DNA of 7,081 nucleotides from contig CAKVJS010000059.1 in the NCBI GenBank assembly GCA_934754755.1, positions 1 to 7,081 of the forward strand, written 5' to 3'. This stretch comes from an uncultured Erysipelotrichales bacterium. Lineage in GTDB: Bacteria; Bacillota_I; Bacilli_A; Erysipelotrichales; Coprobacillaceae. The notes under the pieces were generated by a model that saw only the letters and a list, made by a program, of their open reading frames with translations, was not told the DNA's origin and searched no databases. This document shows, in pieces, positions 1 to 6,844 of this stretch; within the stretch, counting starts at the first letter, position 1; each line of letters starts with the position of its first letter. The position numbers and the translations under genes were made by a program.

Positions 1-218
1 GTAATGACTCTTTCATTACCTCTATATTTTAAAGTGATATTAATGTTTTTAATAGGGCCTTCACCTTCCACTTTATATCCTTTAATAAATCCTTCATTTT
101 TCAAAATTTCAGCAATATCAATTTTCAATTTTGAAGCGGGAATGATAACGTCATCATGACGTTGTCTATTCGCATTACGAATTCTTGTTAACATATCTGC
201 AATTGGATCTGTTACCAT
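1..218 (-). CDS. rpsH: 30S ribosomal protein S8, 5' part (cut by window edge)
   Basis: S8 binds the central domain of 16S rRNA (helix 21 region) early in 30S assembly. The first 72 codons are present, and the gene runs out of the left edge. The N-terminus reads [16 protein letters not shown], the hallmark S8 start, followed by a segment ending [17 protein letters not shown], which matches the first alpha/beta domain; the C-terminal rRNA-binding domain lies outside. The ATG at 216-218 is set by an AGGAGG Shine-Dalgarno at 226-231, with a 7-nt spacer. It follows rpsN after 45 nt, the second-largest gap here, in the usual rplE-rpsN-rpsH order of Gram-positive spc clusters. In E. coli, S8 is the repressor of the spc operon; I see no recognisable S8-site mimic near rplE in this window, so that mode cannot be claimed here. 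Confidence 0.96.
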   Translation of the reverse strand, partial: MVTDPIADMLTRIRNANRQRHDDVIIPASKLKIDIAEILKNEGFIKGYKVEGEGPIKNINITLKYRGNERVI

Positions 219-263
219 TGCTAATCCTCCTTCCAATATGGAATAATTTGTTATATCCCAATT

Positions 264-449
264 CTACCAACTAGATTTGCGTATTCCAGGAATTTCACCT
301 TTGTAGGCCAACTCACGGAAACAAATTCTACAAAGTTTAAATTTCTTATACACTGCATGTGGTCTTCCACAACGTTCACAACGTGTATATTCACGTACTT
401 TAAATTTTTGAGGACGTTGTTGTTTAACTTTCATTGCTTTTCTTGCCAT
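264..449 (-). CDS. rpsN: 30S ribosomal protein S14, zinc-binding type Z
   Basis: Small 61-aa S14 of the 30S head, beside S19, S3 and S10. The two CxxC pairs, C24/C27 and C40/C43, form the zinc ribbon, and the family tail GIRKSSW closes the protein, so this is the zinc-containing form. The zinc-free paralogue used under zinc starvation in many Firmicutes is longer and lacks the cysteines; it is not present here. The N-terminus ([12 protein letters not shown]) is basic. The ATG at 447-449 follows a Shine-Dalgarno GGAGGG whose 5' end overlaps the rplE stop codon (TAGGAGGG), with a 10-nt spacer, slightly long. Its place between rplE and rpsH is the standard spc position. Confidence 0.98.
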   Translation of the reverse strand: MARKAMKVKQQRPQKFKVREYTRCERCGRPHAVYKKFKLCRICFRELAYKGEIPGIRKSSW

Positions 450-464
450 GCTTTTAAAGCCCTC

Positions 465-1007
465 CTATTGTTTTTTAAAAGGCATTCCTAATTGTAATAG
501 TAACTCATGTCCCTCTTCATCAGTTTTGGCCGTTGTTACGAATACAATATCCATACCTCTTAATTTATTTACTTTATCAAAATTAATTTCAGGGAAAATT
601 AATTGTTCCTTAATACCTAATGTATAGTTTCCTCTACCATCAAAGGAATCGTTTGATACACCTCTAAAATCTCGAACTCTTGGAAGTGAGATATTTAATA
701 GTTTATCTAAAAATTCATACATTCTTTCACCACGTAATGTTGCCTTACAGCCAATCGGCATACCTTCACGTAATTTGAAACCAGCAATGGATTTTTTAGC
801 CTTTGTTGCTACCGGGCGTTGCCCAGTAATCAAAGTCAATTCCGCTAATGCATCATCTAATACTTTAGAATTAGATACGGCATCTCCAACACCCATATTA
901 ATGACGATTTTTTCAATTTTAGGTGCTTGCATTTTTGAAGAATAATTGAATTTTTCCATCATTGATTGAATGATTTCGTTTTCGTAACGCACTTTTAATC
1001 GATTCAT
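465..1007 (-). CDS. rplE: 50S ribosomal protein L5
   Basis: L5 binds 5S rRNA and helps form the central protuberance of the 50S, touching S13 in the 30S head across bridge B1b. The 180-aa product is the usual length. Visible hallmarks are [12 protein letters not shown] at the start, [14 protein letters not shown] near residue 32, the loop [16 protein letters not shown] around 71-86, [10 protein letters not shown] around 107-116, and the terminal GMPFKK. The ATG at 1005-1007 sits 7 nt after an AGGAGG at 1015-1020. The gap to rplX is 14 nt. Nothing is missing or unusual. The start region was examined for an S8-binding hairpin as in E. coli spc mRNA, and none was evident. Confidence 0.98.
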   Translation of the reverse strand: MNRLKVRYENEIIQSMMEKFNYSSKMQAPKIEKIVINMGVGDAVSNSKVLDDALAELTLITGQRPVATKAKKSIAGFKLREGMPIGCKATLRGERMYEFLDKLLNISLPRVRDFRGVSNDSFDGRGNYTLGIKEQLIFPEINFDKVNKLRGMDIVFVTTAKTDEEGHELLLQLGMPFKKQ

Positions 1008-1021
1008 CCGTTATCCTCCTT

Positions 1022-1360
1022 CTACTTCTTTTTCTTTTTATCTACCGTAGCACCTGTTTTCTTATTCACACGTACCTTGCTTTTTTTACCATCTTTATCT
1101 TCGGTAAAAGAATATCCTAACTTGATTGGACTTTTTGCCTTTGCATCATAGAATGCAACATTGGATACATGAATGGGTGCTTCACTTTTCACAATGCCAC
1201 CTTCTGGGTTAGCTTGGGAAGGTTTAATATGTTTCGTTGCCATATTTACCCCTTCTACAAGTACTTTACTTTGTTTTTCTAGTACTTGCATAACTTGTCC
1301 TTGTTTACCTTTATCTTTACCTGTGATAACTTCTACAGTATCACCTACACGGATTTTCAT
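1022..1360 (-). CDS. rplX: 50S ribosomal protein L24
   Basis: L24 is an assembly-initiator protein binding the 5' domain of 23S rRNA near the exit-tunnel outlet. The N-terminal KOW motif is plain at about residues 3-30 (VGDTVEVITGKDKGKQGQV), followed by the family segment GVNMATKHIKPSQANPEGGI at about 37-56. At 112 aa it is somewhat longer than the roughly 100-105 aa typical of Bacillus. The extra length is a C-terminal tail ending in five lysines (108-112), a likely flexible rRNA-contacting tail. The ATG at 1358-1360 follows AGGAGG at 1368-1373 with a 7-nt spacer; this Shine-Dalgarno overlaps the rplN stop (TAGGAGG), which couples the two genes closely. Confidence 0.97.
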   Translation of the reverse strand: MKIRVGDTVEVITGKDKGKQGQVMQVLEKQSKVLVEGVNMATKHIKPSQANPEGGIVKSEAPIHVSNVAFYDAKAKSPIKLGYSFTEDKDGKKSKVRVNKKTGATVDKKKKK

Positions 1361-1371
1361 CTTGATTCCTC

Positions 1372-1740
1372 CTATAATACTTCTGGAGCTAATGATACGA
1401 TTTTCATGAAATCAGCATCTCTTAACTCTCTAGCAACGGGTCCAAAGATACGAGTCCCTTTTGGGGATTTGTCATCTTTAATGATTACGCAAGCATTATC
1501 ATCAAATTTGATATACGAACCATTATCTCGTCCGACACCATATTTGCTTCGCACGATAACGGCACGTACGACTTCTCCTTTTTTGACACTTCCACCAGGT
1601 GTTGCTTGTTTTACGGTGCATACAATGACATCACCGATATTACTATATTTTCTATTAGAACCACCTAAGTTTCTAATTACTAAGACTTCCTTTGCACCTG
1701 TATTATCAGCTACTTTAAGTCTGCTCTCATTTTGGATCAT
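1372..1740 (-). CDS. rplN: 50S ribosomal protein L14
   Basis: L14 lies on the intersubunit face of the 50S near the sarcin-ricin loop and L19, and is the binding platform for the silencing factor RsfS. Its 122 aa is the canonical length. Hallmarks are [18 protein letters not shown] at the start, [15 protein letters not shown] at about 36-50, [17 protein letters not shown] at about 55-71, and [14 protein letters not shown] at about 95-108. In E. coli this gene begins the separate spc operon. Here rpsQ lies only 32 nt upstream, with no terminator hairpin or promoter visible between, so S10 and spc genes look co-transcribed. The ATG at 1738-1740 follows an AGGAGGT with about 10 nt spacing. Confidence 0.98.
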   Translation of the reverse strand: MIQNESRLKVADNTGAKEVLVIRNLGGSNRKYSNIGDVIVCTVKQATPGGSVKKGEVVRAVIVRSKYGVGRDNGSYIKFDDNACVIIKDDKSPKGTRIFGPVARELRDADFMKIVSLAPEVL

Positions 1741-1772
1741 TTTTCAGTGACCTCCTTTCAGAGTATTAAATA

Positions 1773-2033
1773 TTAGATTGTTTCTGCTTTTTTTACGACT
1801 TCTACTAAACGAAAACGTTTCGTTGCGGATAGTGGTCTAGTAGACATGATTTTTACAATATCTCCATCCCGAGCCGTATTTTGTTCATCATGCGCTTTAA
1901 ATTTCGTTGATGATTTTACGCGTTTTCCGTATAAACTATGTTTTACATGTGTTTCTACTAGCACAGTGATAGTTTTATCCATTTTCGTAGATACAACTGT
2001 ACCAGTATAAACTTTACGATTATTTCTTTCCAT
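1773..2033 (-). CDS. rpsQ: 30S ribosomal protein S17
   Basis: S17 is an OB-fold primary binder of the 5' domain of 16S rRNA, needed early in 30S body assembly. The 86-aa protein shows the family's features: [19 protein letters not shown] at about residues 6-24, [20 protein letters not shown] at about 29-48, and the C-terminal strand [15 protein letters not shown] at about 66-80. Length is normal. The ATG at 2031-2033 follows GGAG at 2041-2044 with a 7-nt spacer. That Shine-Dalgarno overlaps the end of rpmC, 11 nt upstream. The gene is last in the classical S10 block, but transcription appears to continue into rplN. Confidence 0.98.
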   Translation of the reverse strand: MERNNRKVYTGTVVSTKMDKTITVLVETHVKHSLYGKRVKSSTKFKAHDEQNTARDGDIVKIMSTRPLSATKRFRLVEVVKKAETI

Positions 2034-2044
2034 CTTGTATCTCC

Positions 2045-2239
2045 TTATTGGTTTAGTTCTCTTTCTCTAATAATGGTTTTTATTCTTGCAATAGACTTGC
2101 GAACTTTTTTTATCTGTGCTGTGTTTTGTAATTGACCCGTAGCTTGTTGGAAACGAAGACTAAATAATTCTTTTTTATAATCTTCTACTTTTACTAATAA
2201 ATCAGCGTTTTCTAATTCTCTAATTTCTTGAACTGTCAT
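2045..2239 (-). CDS. rpmC: 50S ribosomal protein L29
   Basis: L29 is a small helical-hairpin protein next to L23 at the polypeptide exit, part of the docking area for trigger factor and SRP. The 64-aa protein reads as two helices: [20 protein letters not shown], then a turn at about 32-40 containing the signature [20 protein letters not shown], then a basic second helix ending RERELNQ. The ATG at 2237-2239 is only 2 nt past the rplP stop. Its Shine-Dalgarno is the weakest in the window (AAAGGG at 2249-2254, inside the last rplP codons), which suggests translational coupling to rplP. No other start fits the family. Confidence 0.97.
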   Translation of the reverse strand: MTVQEIRELENADLLVKVEDYKKELFSLRFQQATGQLQNTAQIKKVRKSIARIKTIIRERELNQ

Positions 2240-2241
2240 AA

Positions 2242-2652
2242 TTATTCACCCTTTCTAATGATTTTACATTTAATAGGTAATTTATGAGATGCCAGCCGTA
2301 ATGCTTCACGAGCAACTTCTTCTTCAACACCCGCTACTTCAAAAAGAACACGTTCTGTTTTAACAACTGCTACCCATTCTTCGGGAGAACCTTTCCCAGA
2401 TCCCATACGTACTTCCAATGGTTTCTTTGTTTTCGCTAAATGCGGGAAAATACGAATCCATACTTTACCACCACGTTTCATATGGCGATTGATCGCAATA
2501 CGGGCGGCTTCAATTTGGCGTGATGTAATCCAAGCACCTTCTTGTGCTTGCAAAGCATATTCACCAAAAGAAATCTTTGTTCCACCTTTTGCTTTTCCTT
2601 CATAGGATAGACGATGTGGCCTTCTATATTTCGTTCTTTTAGGCATCAACAT
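2242..2652 (-). CDS. rplP: 50S ribosomal protein L16
   Basis: L16 organises the A-site side of the 50S near 5S rRNA and the peptidyl-transferase centre. The 136-aa protein has the family start [14 protein letters not shown], the core [20 protein letters not shown] at about 30-49, [17 protein letters not shown] at about 54-70, and the conserved [17 protein letters not shown] at about 81-97, the loop that reaches towards the A-site tRNA. Two ATGs compete (2650-2652 and 2644-2646). The upstream one is chosen because AAAGGAG gives 10 nt spacing to it but 16 nt to the second, and because MLxPKR is the usual family start. The gap to rpsC is 2 nt, so coupling is likely. Confidence 0.97.
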   Translation of the reverse strand: MLMPKRTKYRRPHRLSYEGKAKGGTKISFGEYALQAQEGAWITSRQIEAARIAINRHMKRGGKVWIRIFPHLAKTKKPLEVRMGSGKGSPEEWVAVVKTERVLFEVAGVEEEVAREALRLASHKLPIKCKIIRKGE

Positions 2653-2654
2653 AA

Positions 2655-3305
2655 TTATCTATCTCCTTTCTTGGCAGGAAGGATTTCTCCCTTACAAATC
2701 CAAACTTTAACTCCTAATTTACCGTACGTTGTATCTGCTTCTGCAGTTGCATAATCAATATCAGCACGCAATGTATGAAGTGGTACATTTCCTTCGGAAT
2801 ACCCTTCTGTACGAGCCATATCAGCGCCCCCTAAACGTCCTGAAACGCTAGTTTTAATACCTTTAGCACCAGCTCGCATTGCTCTTTGCATCGCACGCTT
2901 TTGTACCGTTCTAAAAGAAGCACGGTTTTCTAATTGTTCCGCAATGGTATTAGCCACTAATTGTGCCACCATATCAGGATTTTTAATTTCAACGATGTTA
3001 ATAAACACTTGTTTATCAACCGCCATTTTTGTTACTTCTTTACGTAAAGCGTCTACCGCTTCTCCGTCTTTACCAATGACAACACCTGGGCGAGCCGTGT
3101 GTACATAAATTGTCACTCTTTTTTTCGATCTTTCAATTTCCACTTTTGCGACAGATGCAGATTTCAACTTCTTAAATATGAAGTCACGAATTTTAATATC
3201 TTCATGCAATAATGAAGCAAAATCTTTATTATTTGCATACCATCTTGATTCCCAGTCACGGTTAATACCAACCCGTAAACCATTAGGATTTACCTTTTGA
3301 CCCAT
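2655..3305 (-). CDS. rpsC: 30S ribosomal protein S3
   Basis: S3 sits on the solvent side of the 30S head and, with S4 and S5, lines the mRNA entry channel with its helicase activity. The 216-aa product starts [13 protein letters not shown], the invariant S3 start. A type II KH domain covers about residues 38-107, with the GxxG loop GKDG at 78-81. The C-terminal domain follows, with [19 protein letters not shown] at about 148-166, the basic surface facing the mRNA. The ATG at 3303-3305 follows AGGAGG with 6 nt spacing. An in-frame ATG 24 nt upstream has no Shine-Dalgarno of its own and was not used. The Shine-Dalgarno overlaps the rplV stop (TAGGAGG), and the gap is 10 nt. Confidence 0.98.
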   Translation of the reverse strand: MGQKVNPNGLRVGINRDWESRWYANNKDFASLLHEDIKIRDFIFKKLKSASVAKVEIERSKKRVTIYVHTARPGVVIGKDGEAVDALRKEVTKMAVDKQVFINIVEIKNPDMVAQLVANTIAEQLENRASFRTVQKRAMQRAMRAGAKGIKTSVSGRLGGADMARTEGYSEGNVPLHTLRADIDYATAEADTTYGKLGVKVWICKGEILPAKKGDR

Positions 3306-3315
3306 AATTAACCTC

Positions 3316-3648
3316 CTATCTTTCTGCAACCACGCATGTAATGTGGCTAGTTCTTTTCAAGATACGTGTTCCGCTACCTTTGGCACGGGCACGAAATCTT
3401 TTTAATGTTGGTCCTTCGTCGACATATATTTCTTTTATATATAATTTGTCGGCTTCACTGTTTTGATTATTTACTGCATTTTGACTTGCGGATTTAATAA
3501 CTTTAATGATTGCCGGAGTCGCGCTTTTATTTACAAACTCAAGAATCCCAAGAGCTTCTTTTACTTGTTTACCTCTGACTAAATCTACGACTAATCTCGT
3601 TTTTTGAGGGGCAACACGAATCATTTTAGCGGTTGCTTTAGCTTCCAT
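3316..3648 (-). CDS. rplV: 50S ribosomal protein L22
   Basis: L22 spans all 23S rRNA domains, and its beta-hairpin lines the exit tunnel at the constriction with L4. From the ATG at 3646-3648 it is 110 aa, the usual size, starting [20 protein letters not shown]. The tunnel hairpin is the segment of about 76-102 ([20 protein letters not shown] and following), the region where changes in other bacteria alter macrolide response; here it looks wild type. A longer frame begins 57 nt upstream inside rpsS, but the Shine-Dalgarno GGAG at 3658-3661 (9-nt spacer) and the family's length support the shorter start. It follows rpsS after 16 nt. Confidence 0.97.
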   Translation of the reverse strand: MEAKATAKMIRVAPQKTRLVVDLVRGKQVKEALGILEFVNKSATPAIIKVIKSASQNAVNNQNSEADKLYIKEIYVDEGPTLKRFRARAKGSGTRILKRTSHITCVVAER

Positions 3649-3664
3649 GTTTATAATCTCCTCT

Positions 3665-3946
3665 CTATTTTCTACCTGTTTTTTTGTCGTCAGCGTTGTG
3701 GCCATGATACGTTCTCGTAGGAGCGAATTCTCCTAATTTGTGTCCAACCATATCTTCTGTTACATAAACAGGTATATGTTCTCTTCCGTTATACACGGCG
3801 AATGTATGCTCAATAAATTGAGGGAAGATAGTAGAGCGTCTTGACCATGTTTTAATAACTTCTTTTTTACTAGCTGCATTTAAGGATTCTACTTTTTTCA
3901 TTAAGTGTGCATCCACAAATGGTCCTTTTTTCAAACTACGTGCCAT
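3665..3946 (-). CDS. rpsS: 30S ribosomal protein S19
   Basis: S19 is a 30S head protein that pairs with S13 and contacts 23S/L5 side elements across the intersubunit bridge near the A site. The 93-aa protein begins [19 protein letters not shown] and has [20 protein letters not shown] at about 34-53, then [16 protein letters not shown] at about 68-83, all diagnostic. The basic C-terminal tail ends DDKKTGRK. The ATG at 3944-3946 is 8 nt after AGGAGG (3955-3960), which abuts the rplB stop codon. Gap to rplB is 14 nt. Position between rplB and rplV is universal in bacteria. Confidence 0.98.
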   Translation of the reverse strand: MARSLKKGPFVDAHLMKKVESLNAASKKEVIKTWSRRSTIFPQFIEHTFAVYNGREHIPVYVTEDMVGHKLGEFAPTRTYHGHNADDKKTGRK

Positions 3947-3960
3947 GTTTCCTTCCTCCT

Positions 3961-4794
3961 TTATTTCGCATTGCGTCGACGTACAATTAATTTAGTCGAT
4001 GCTTTCTTATTATTTCTTGTTTTAACACCCATTGCTTTTTTACCCCAAGGTGTCATTGGTGCTTTACGACCGATTGGTGTTTTTCCTTCACCACCACCGT
4101 GTGGGTGATCGTTAGGGTTCATAGCAGAACCACGGACAGTAGGGCGAACCCCTTTCCATCTCATACGTCCAGCTTTACCATAATTAACTAAGCCATAATC
4201 TTTATTTCCAACAATACCAATGGTAGCGCGGCACACAGATAATAGTTTACGTACTTCGCCAGATGCTAGACGAACCGTAACATATTTTCCTTCTTTACCT
4301 AGAATCTGCGCAGATACACCAGCTGATCTGGCAATTTGTCCACCTTTTCCAGGTTGCATTTCAATGTTATGAATAACAGTACCTTCTGGCATGTTACCCA
4401 TTGGCAATGCATTACCAACTTTAATATCGGCATGTTCTCCAGAAATAATTTTCATTCCAACTTCTAAATTTTCAGGTGCTAATATATATCTCTTTTCACC
4501 ATCTACATAGTGAATTAATGCGATGTTAGCAGATCTGTTTGGATCATATTCAATCGTTGCTACTTTACCAATAATATCATCTTTGTTTCTTTTGAAGTCG
4601 ATAATACGGTATTTCCGTTTATGTCCTCCACCATGATGACGCGTAGTAATAACCCCTTGATTATTACGACCTCCACGCTTACTTTGTTTAGCAACTAAAG
4701 ATTTCTCCGGTTTGCGAGTCGTAATTTCTTCATATGTTAATGAAGTCATATTACGGCGACCATTTGTGACTGGCTTATAATTTTTTATTGCCAT
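3961..4794 (-). CDS. rplB: 50S ribosomal protein L2
   Basis: L2 is a primary 23S rRNA binder needed for subunit joining, tRNA binding and peptidyl transfer. From the ATG at 4792-4794 it is 277 aa, the normal length. It has the N-terminal RNA-binding OB domain (about 60-120, with [20 protein letters not shown]) and an SH3-like domain (about 125-200, including [19 protein letters not shown]). The C-terminal loop [20 protein letters not shown] includes H230, equivalent to the histidine near the catalytic centre. The tail IVRRRNAK is basic. An in-frame ATG 45 nt upstream gives an unrelated N-terminus and has no Shine-Dalgarno; the true start has AGGAGG at 4804-4809 with a 9-nt spacer. The 57-nt gap before it is the longest in the operon and contains an inverted repeat. 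Confidence 0.98.
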   Translation of the reverse strand: MAIKNYKPVTNGRRNMTSLTYEEITTRKPEKSLVAKQSKRGGRNNQGVITTRHHGGGHKRKYRIIDFKRNKDDIIGKVATIEYDPNRSANIALIHYVDGEKRYILAPENLEVGMKIISGEHADIKVGNALPMGNMPEGTVIHNIEMQPGKGGQIARSAGVSAQILGKEGKYVTVRLASGEVRKLLSVCRATIGIVGNKDYGLVNYGKAGRMRWKGVRPTVRGSAMNPNDHPHGGGEGKTPIGRKAPMTPWGKKAMGVKTRNNKKASTKLIVRRRNAK

Positions 4795-4821
4795 CTTCCG
4801 TTTCCTCCTAGTTATTGTATC

Positions 4822-4838
4822 TGGGATGGGATGTCCCA
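4822..4838 (-). promoter_or_regulatory. Inverted repeat in the rplW-rplB gap
   Basis: In the 57-nt gap, minus-strand TGGGA (4834-4838) can pair with either of two TCCCA copies (4827-4831 or 4822-4826), giving a 4-bp stem with a 4-nt loop or a 5-bp stem with a 7-nt loop. It is 12 nt or more upstream of the rplB Shine-Dalgarno and has no T-run, so it is not a terminator. It could be an RNA-processing or translation-control hairpin, or nothing. Confidence 0.3.
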
Positions 4839-4851
4839 ATATTTTGTAGTT

Positions 4852-5142
4852 CTATTTTTCTTCAAAATAGTTGATTTCGTTACCTTCTGCAAGAGTTACG
4901 ATAGCTTTTCTACGACGGTTTGTTGTTCCTTCGTATTTACCCATACGTTTTTTTCTTGGCCTAACGTTCATGATATTCACATTTGTTACCTTTACGTTAA
5001 ACATTTTTTCTACCGCATGTCTAACTTCAATCTTATTTGCCTTTACATCAACATCAAACGTATATTTATTTTGTGTGGATTGTAATGCCATTGATTTTTC
5101 AGTCAGAACTGGTTTTTTTAATACATCAGTAATATGTGCCAT
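4852..5142 (-). CDS. rplW: 50S ribosomal protein L23
   Basis: L23 stands at the exit-tunnel mouth and is the main docking site for trigger factor and SRP. The 96-aa protein starts [18 protein letters not shown], has the helix [20 protein letters not shown] at about 36-55, and the basic loop [20 protein letters not shown] at about 61-80 that enters the rRNA. It ends NEINYFEEK. Its ATG shares one base with the rplD stop (TAATG at 5140-5144), the only overlap in the operon, so translation is probably coupled. The Shine-Dalgarno AGGAGG at 5153-5158 lies within the last codons of rplD. Confidence 0.98.
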   Translation of the reverse strand: MAHITDVLKKPVLTEKSMALQSTQNKYTFDVDVKANKIEVRHAVEKMFNVKVTNVNIMNVRPRKKRMGKYEGTTNRRRKAIVTLAEGNEINYFEEK

Positions 5143-5768
5143 TATGCAAGTACCTCCTCTACGGATTTAATCGCCGCTTCGGTCATGATTAACATATCGC
5201 TATTTAAAATATCATATACATTAACATTAGAAGCATTTAGTAATTTCACACCAGGAAGATTGTTAGAAGCTCGTTCTATGTTTTCACAAATCTCATCCAC
5301 TACAATCAATGTCTTTCTTGGTGCTTTAAGGTTTTCTAAAACTTTTACCATTTCTTTTGTCTTTGGTATTTCCATATGGATGGCATCTAGCGCTAAAAAT
5401 TCGTTTTCTTGAACTTTTGTAGATAATGCTGATTTAAGAGCCAATCTGCGTACTTTACGATTTAATTTAAATGTGTAATTTCTCGCTGTTGTTGGTCCAA
5501 ATACAACGCCCCCTCCACGCCATTGTGGTGAACGAATGGAACCTTGTCGAGCTCTACCCGTACCTTTTTGACGCCATGGTTTTTTTCCACCACCGCGGAC
5601 TTCTGTACGATTTTTAACTTTATGTGTTCCTTGTCGCCAAGATGCTCTTTGTAATAATACCATATCAAAAATAGCTTGGTTATTTGGTTCAATACCAAAT
5701 ACGGCATCATTTAATTCTAGTTCTTTAACGTCTGCACCTTCTTGGTTTAATACCTTTGTTGTTAGCAT
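5142..5768 (-). CDS. rplD: 50S ribosomal protein L4
   Basis: L4 has a globular domain on the 50S surface and a long loop forming the tunnel constriction with L22. In E. coli it also represses the S10 operon through the leader. From the ATG at 5766-5768 the protein is 208 aa, typical of Firmicutes. The extended loop is about residues 45-98, with [18 protein letters not shown] at about 57-74 and [13 protein letters not shown] at about 80-92, all intact. The globular part has LIVVDE at about 154-159 and ends [13 protein letters not shown] 17-residue longer frame upstream is rejected: it would start inside rplC, and the AGGAGG at 5776-5781 serves the chosen ATG with 7 nt spacing. Whether L4 binds the structured rpsJ leader in this window is unknown. 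Confidence 0.98.
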   Translation of the reverse strand: MLTTKVLNQEGADVKELELNDAVFGIEPNNQAIFDMVLLQRASWRQGTHKVKNRTEVRGGGKKPWRQKGTGRARQGSIRSPQWRGGGVVFGPTTARNYTFKLNRKVRRLALKSALSTKVQENEFLALDAIHMEIPKTKEMVKVLENLKAPRKTLIVVDEICENIERASNNLPGVKLLNASNVNVYDILNSDMLIMTEAAIKSVEEVLA

Positions 5769-5793
5769 ATGTAGTCCTCCTTCCTTACATTTA

Positions 5794-6501
5794 TTATGCG
5801 TCTTGTTTTGCATCTTCAACTACAGGAGTATCTACTTCGCTGTAATTTACTAATTCTTCTACATCTCTAACTTTTCCATTAGCTTTAATCGCTGATTTTA
5901 CCATGACTAAACCTTTGTTTGGCCCAGGTATAGAACCTTTGATTAAAAGTAAACTGTTTTCGATGTCAACAGATATAATTTCTAAATTTTGAATTGTTTT
6001 TGTTACATGTCCCATATGTCCTGGCATTTTTTTACCGGGAGCGATACGGTTAGGTGCGATAGGCCCCATGGATCCAACAATTCTATGTGCCCCAGAACCG
6101 TGACCTTTAGGTCCGATTTTTTGGCCATGTCTTTTGATAACCCCTTGGTATCCTTTCCCCTTTGATGTTCCTGTAACATCGACAATTTCTCCAGCGCTAA
6201 AGCTAGTAACAGAAATCGTATCACCAACTTCATAACTCATCATTTCGTCATAACGAAATTCTTTAATGAAGCGCTTAGGAGCTGTGTTTGCTTTTTTAAC
6301 AATACCTAATTCAGCTTTATTAGATATTTTTTCTCTCTTATCTTCAAACCCTACTTGCAAAGCATTGTATCCATCAGTTTCTGTTGTTTTCTTTTGTAAG
6401 ACAACATTGTTTGTTGCTTCTACAACGGTAACTGGAATTAATGCTCCGTCTGTTGTAAAGACTTGAGTCATACCGATCTTACGACCTAAGATTCCTTTCA
6501 T
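5794..6501 (-). CDS. rplC: 50S ribosomal protein L3
   Basis: L3 is an early 23S rRNA binder whose extension reaches close to the peptidyl-transferase centre. It starts [16 protein letters not shown] and has the core [20 protein letters not shown] at about 114-133, followed by [20 protein letters not shown] at about 139-158, the loop facing the catalytic centre. Its second barrel part carries [20 protein letters not shown] at about 172-191. At 235 aa it is longer than the roughly 209 aa of Bacillus. The excess is an acidic tail after about residue 212 ([20 protein letters not shown]), unusual for an rRNA-binding protein but common as a lineage-specific extension. The ATG at 6499-6501 follows AAGGAAG with 7 nt spacing. 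Gap from rpsJ is 19 nt. Confidence 0.98.
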   Translation of the reverse strand: MKGILGRKIGMTQVFTTDGALIPVTVVEATNNVVLQKKTTETDGYNALQVGFEDKREKISNKAELGIVKKANTAPKRFIKEFRYDEMMSYEVGDTISVTSFSAGEIVDVTGTSKGKGYQGVIKRHGQKIGPKGHGSGAHRIVGSMGPIAPNRIAPGKKMPGHMGHVTKTIQNLEIISVDIENSLLLIKGSIPGPNKGLVMVKSAIKANGKVRDVEELVNYSEVDTPVVEDAKQDA

Positions 6502-6520
6502 GAGTTATCTTCCTTCCTTA

Positions 6521-6829
6521 TTACAATTTAATTTCAATGTCCACACCACTTGGTAATTCTAATCTCGTTAATACATCGATTGTTTCGGGTGTTGGATTAA
6601 TAATATCGATTAGACGTTTATGCGTTCTGATTTCGAATTGTTCACGTGAATCTTTGTATTTATGAACCGCTCGAATAACCGTATATACTTCTTTTTGAGT
6701 AGGAAGTGGTACCGGTCCAACAACTTGCGCTCCTGATTTCTTTGCAGCTGCAATAATTTTTTGAGCAGAACTATCAATTGTCTTGTGATCAAATGATTTT
6801 AATCTAATTCTAACTTTATTGTTTGCCAT
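6521..6829 (-). CDS. rpsJ: 30S ribosomal protein S10 (NusE)
   Basis: S10 belongs to the 30S head and, as NusE, joins NusB and NusG in antitermination and transcription-translation coupling. From the ATG at 6827-6829 it is 102 aa, the standard length. It begins [19 protein letters not shown], includes [19 protein letters not shown] at about 35-53 (the extended loop), and [14 protein letters not shown] at about 67-80, then ends SGVDIEIKL. The frame stays open 69 nt further upstream to an ATG at 6896-6898, but that ATG lies inside the structured leader and lacks a Shine-Dalgarno; AAAGGAG at 6837-6843 gives 7 nt spacing to the chosen start. As first gene of the operon it is directly exposed to the leader structure. 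Confidence 0.98.
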   Translation of the reverse strand: MANNKVRIRLKSFDHKTIDSSAQKIIAAAKKSGAQVVGPVPLPTQKEVYTVIRAVHKYKDSREQFEIRTHKRLIDIINPTPETIDVLTRLELPSGVDIEIKL

Positions 6830-6836
6830 GATTATT

Positions 6837-6843
6837 CTCCTTT
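6837..6843 (-). promoter_or_regulatory. Ribosome binding site of rpsJ
   Basis: Minus-strand AAAGGAG lies 7 nt before the rpsJ ATG and decides the start against an upstream in-frame ATG. It directly follows the 3' arm of a 7-bp hairpin (6845-6862), with one base between, so its accessibility may depend on how the leader folds. Confidence 0.85.
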
Positions 6844-6844
6844 C

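Noticed and set aside
219..263. Small CCATATTGG palindrome in the rpsN-rpsH gap
   Set aside because: It gives only a 3-4 bp stem with a short loop and no T-run; likely chance in AT-rich DNA.
1008..1021. S8-binding regulatory site at the rplE start, as in E. coli spc mRNA
   Set aside because: The 14-nt gap is filled by the Shine-Dalgarno, and I see no hairpin with the S8 core around the start codon.
1173..1750. Open frames on the plus strand opposite rplX and rplN (78 and 154 codons)
   Set aside because: They are antisense to well-conserved ribosomal genes, have no Shine-Dalgarno, and their low-complexity L/S/T/F-rich translations are typical of reverse-strand shadows.
4795..4839. Longer L2 starting at 4839
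   Set aside because: The 15 extra residues match nothing in the family, and the AGGAGG at 4804-4809 would be inside the coding region, placed exactly for the ATG at 4794.
4811..4840. Internal promoter before rplB (TACAAT-like box at about 4813-4818)
   Set aside because: The only TTG-like -35 candidate, TTGGGA, is 14 bp away, too short, and nothing acceptable occurs at 16-18 bp.
4831..5412. Plus-strand open frames opposite rplW and rplD
   Set aside because: They are hydrophobic-looking translations of the antisense strand with no ribosome binding sites; the minus-strand genes explain the region fully.
6003..6233. Alternative minus-strand frame inside rplC (76 codons); likewise 5462-5710 in rplD and 6610-6792 in rpsJ
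   Set aside because: All are out-of-frame shadows within conserved genes, without Shine-Dalgarno or recognisable product.
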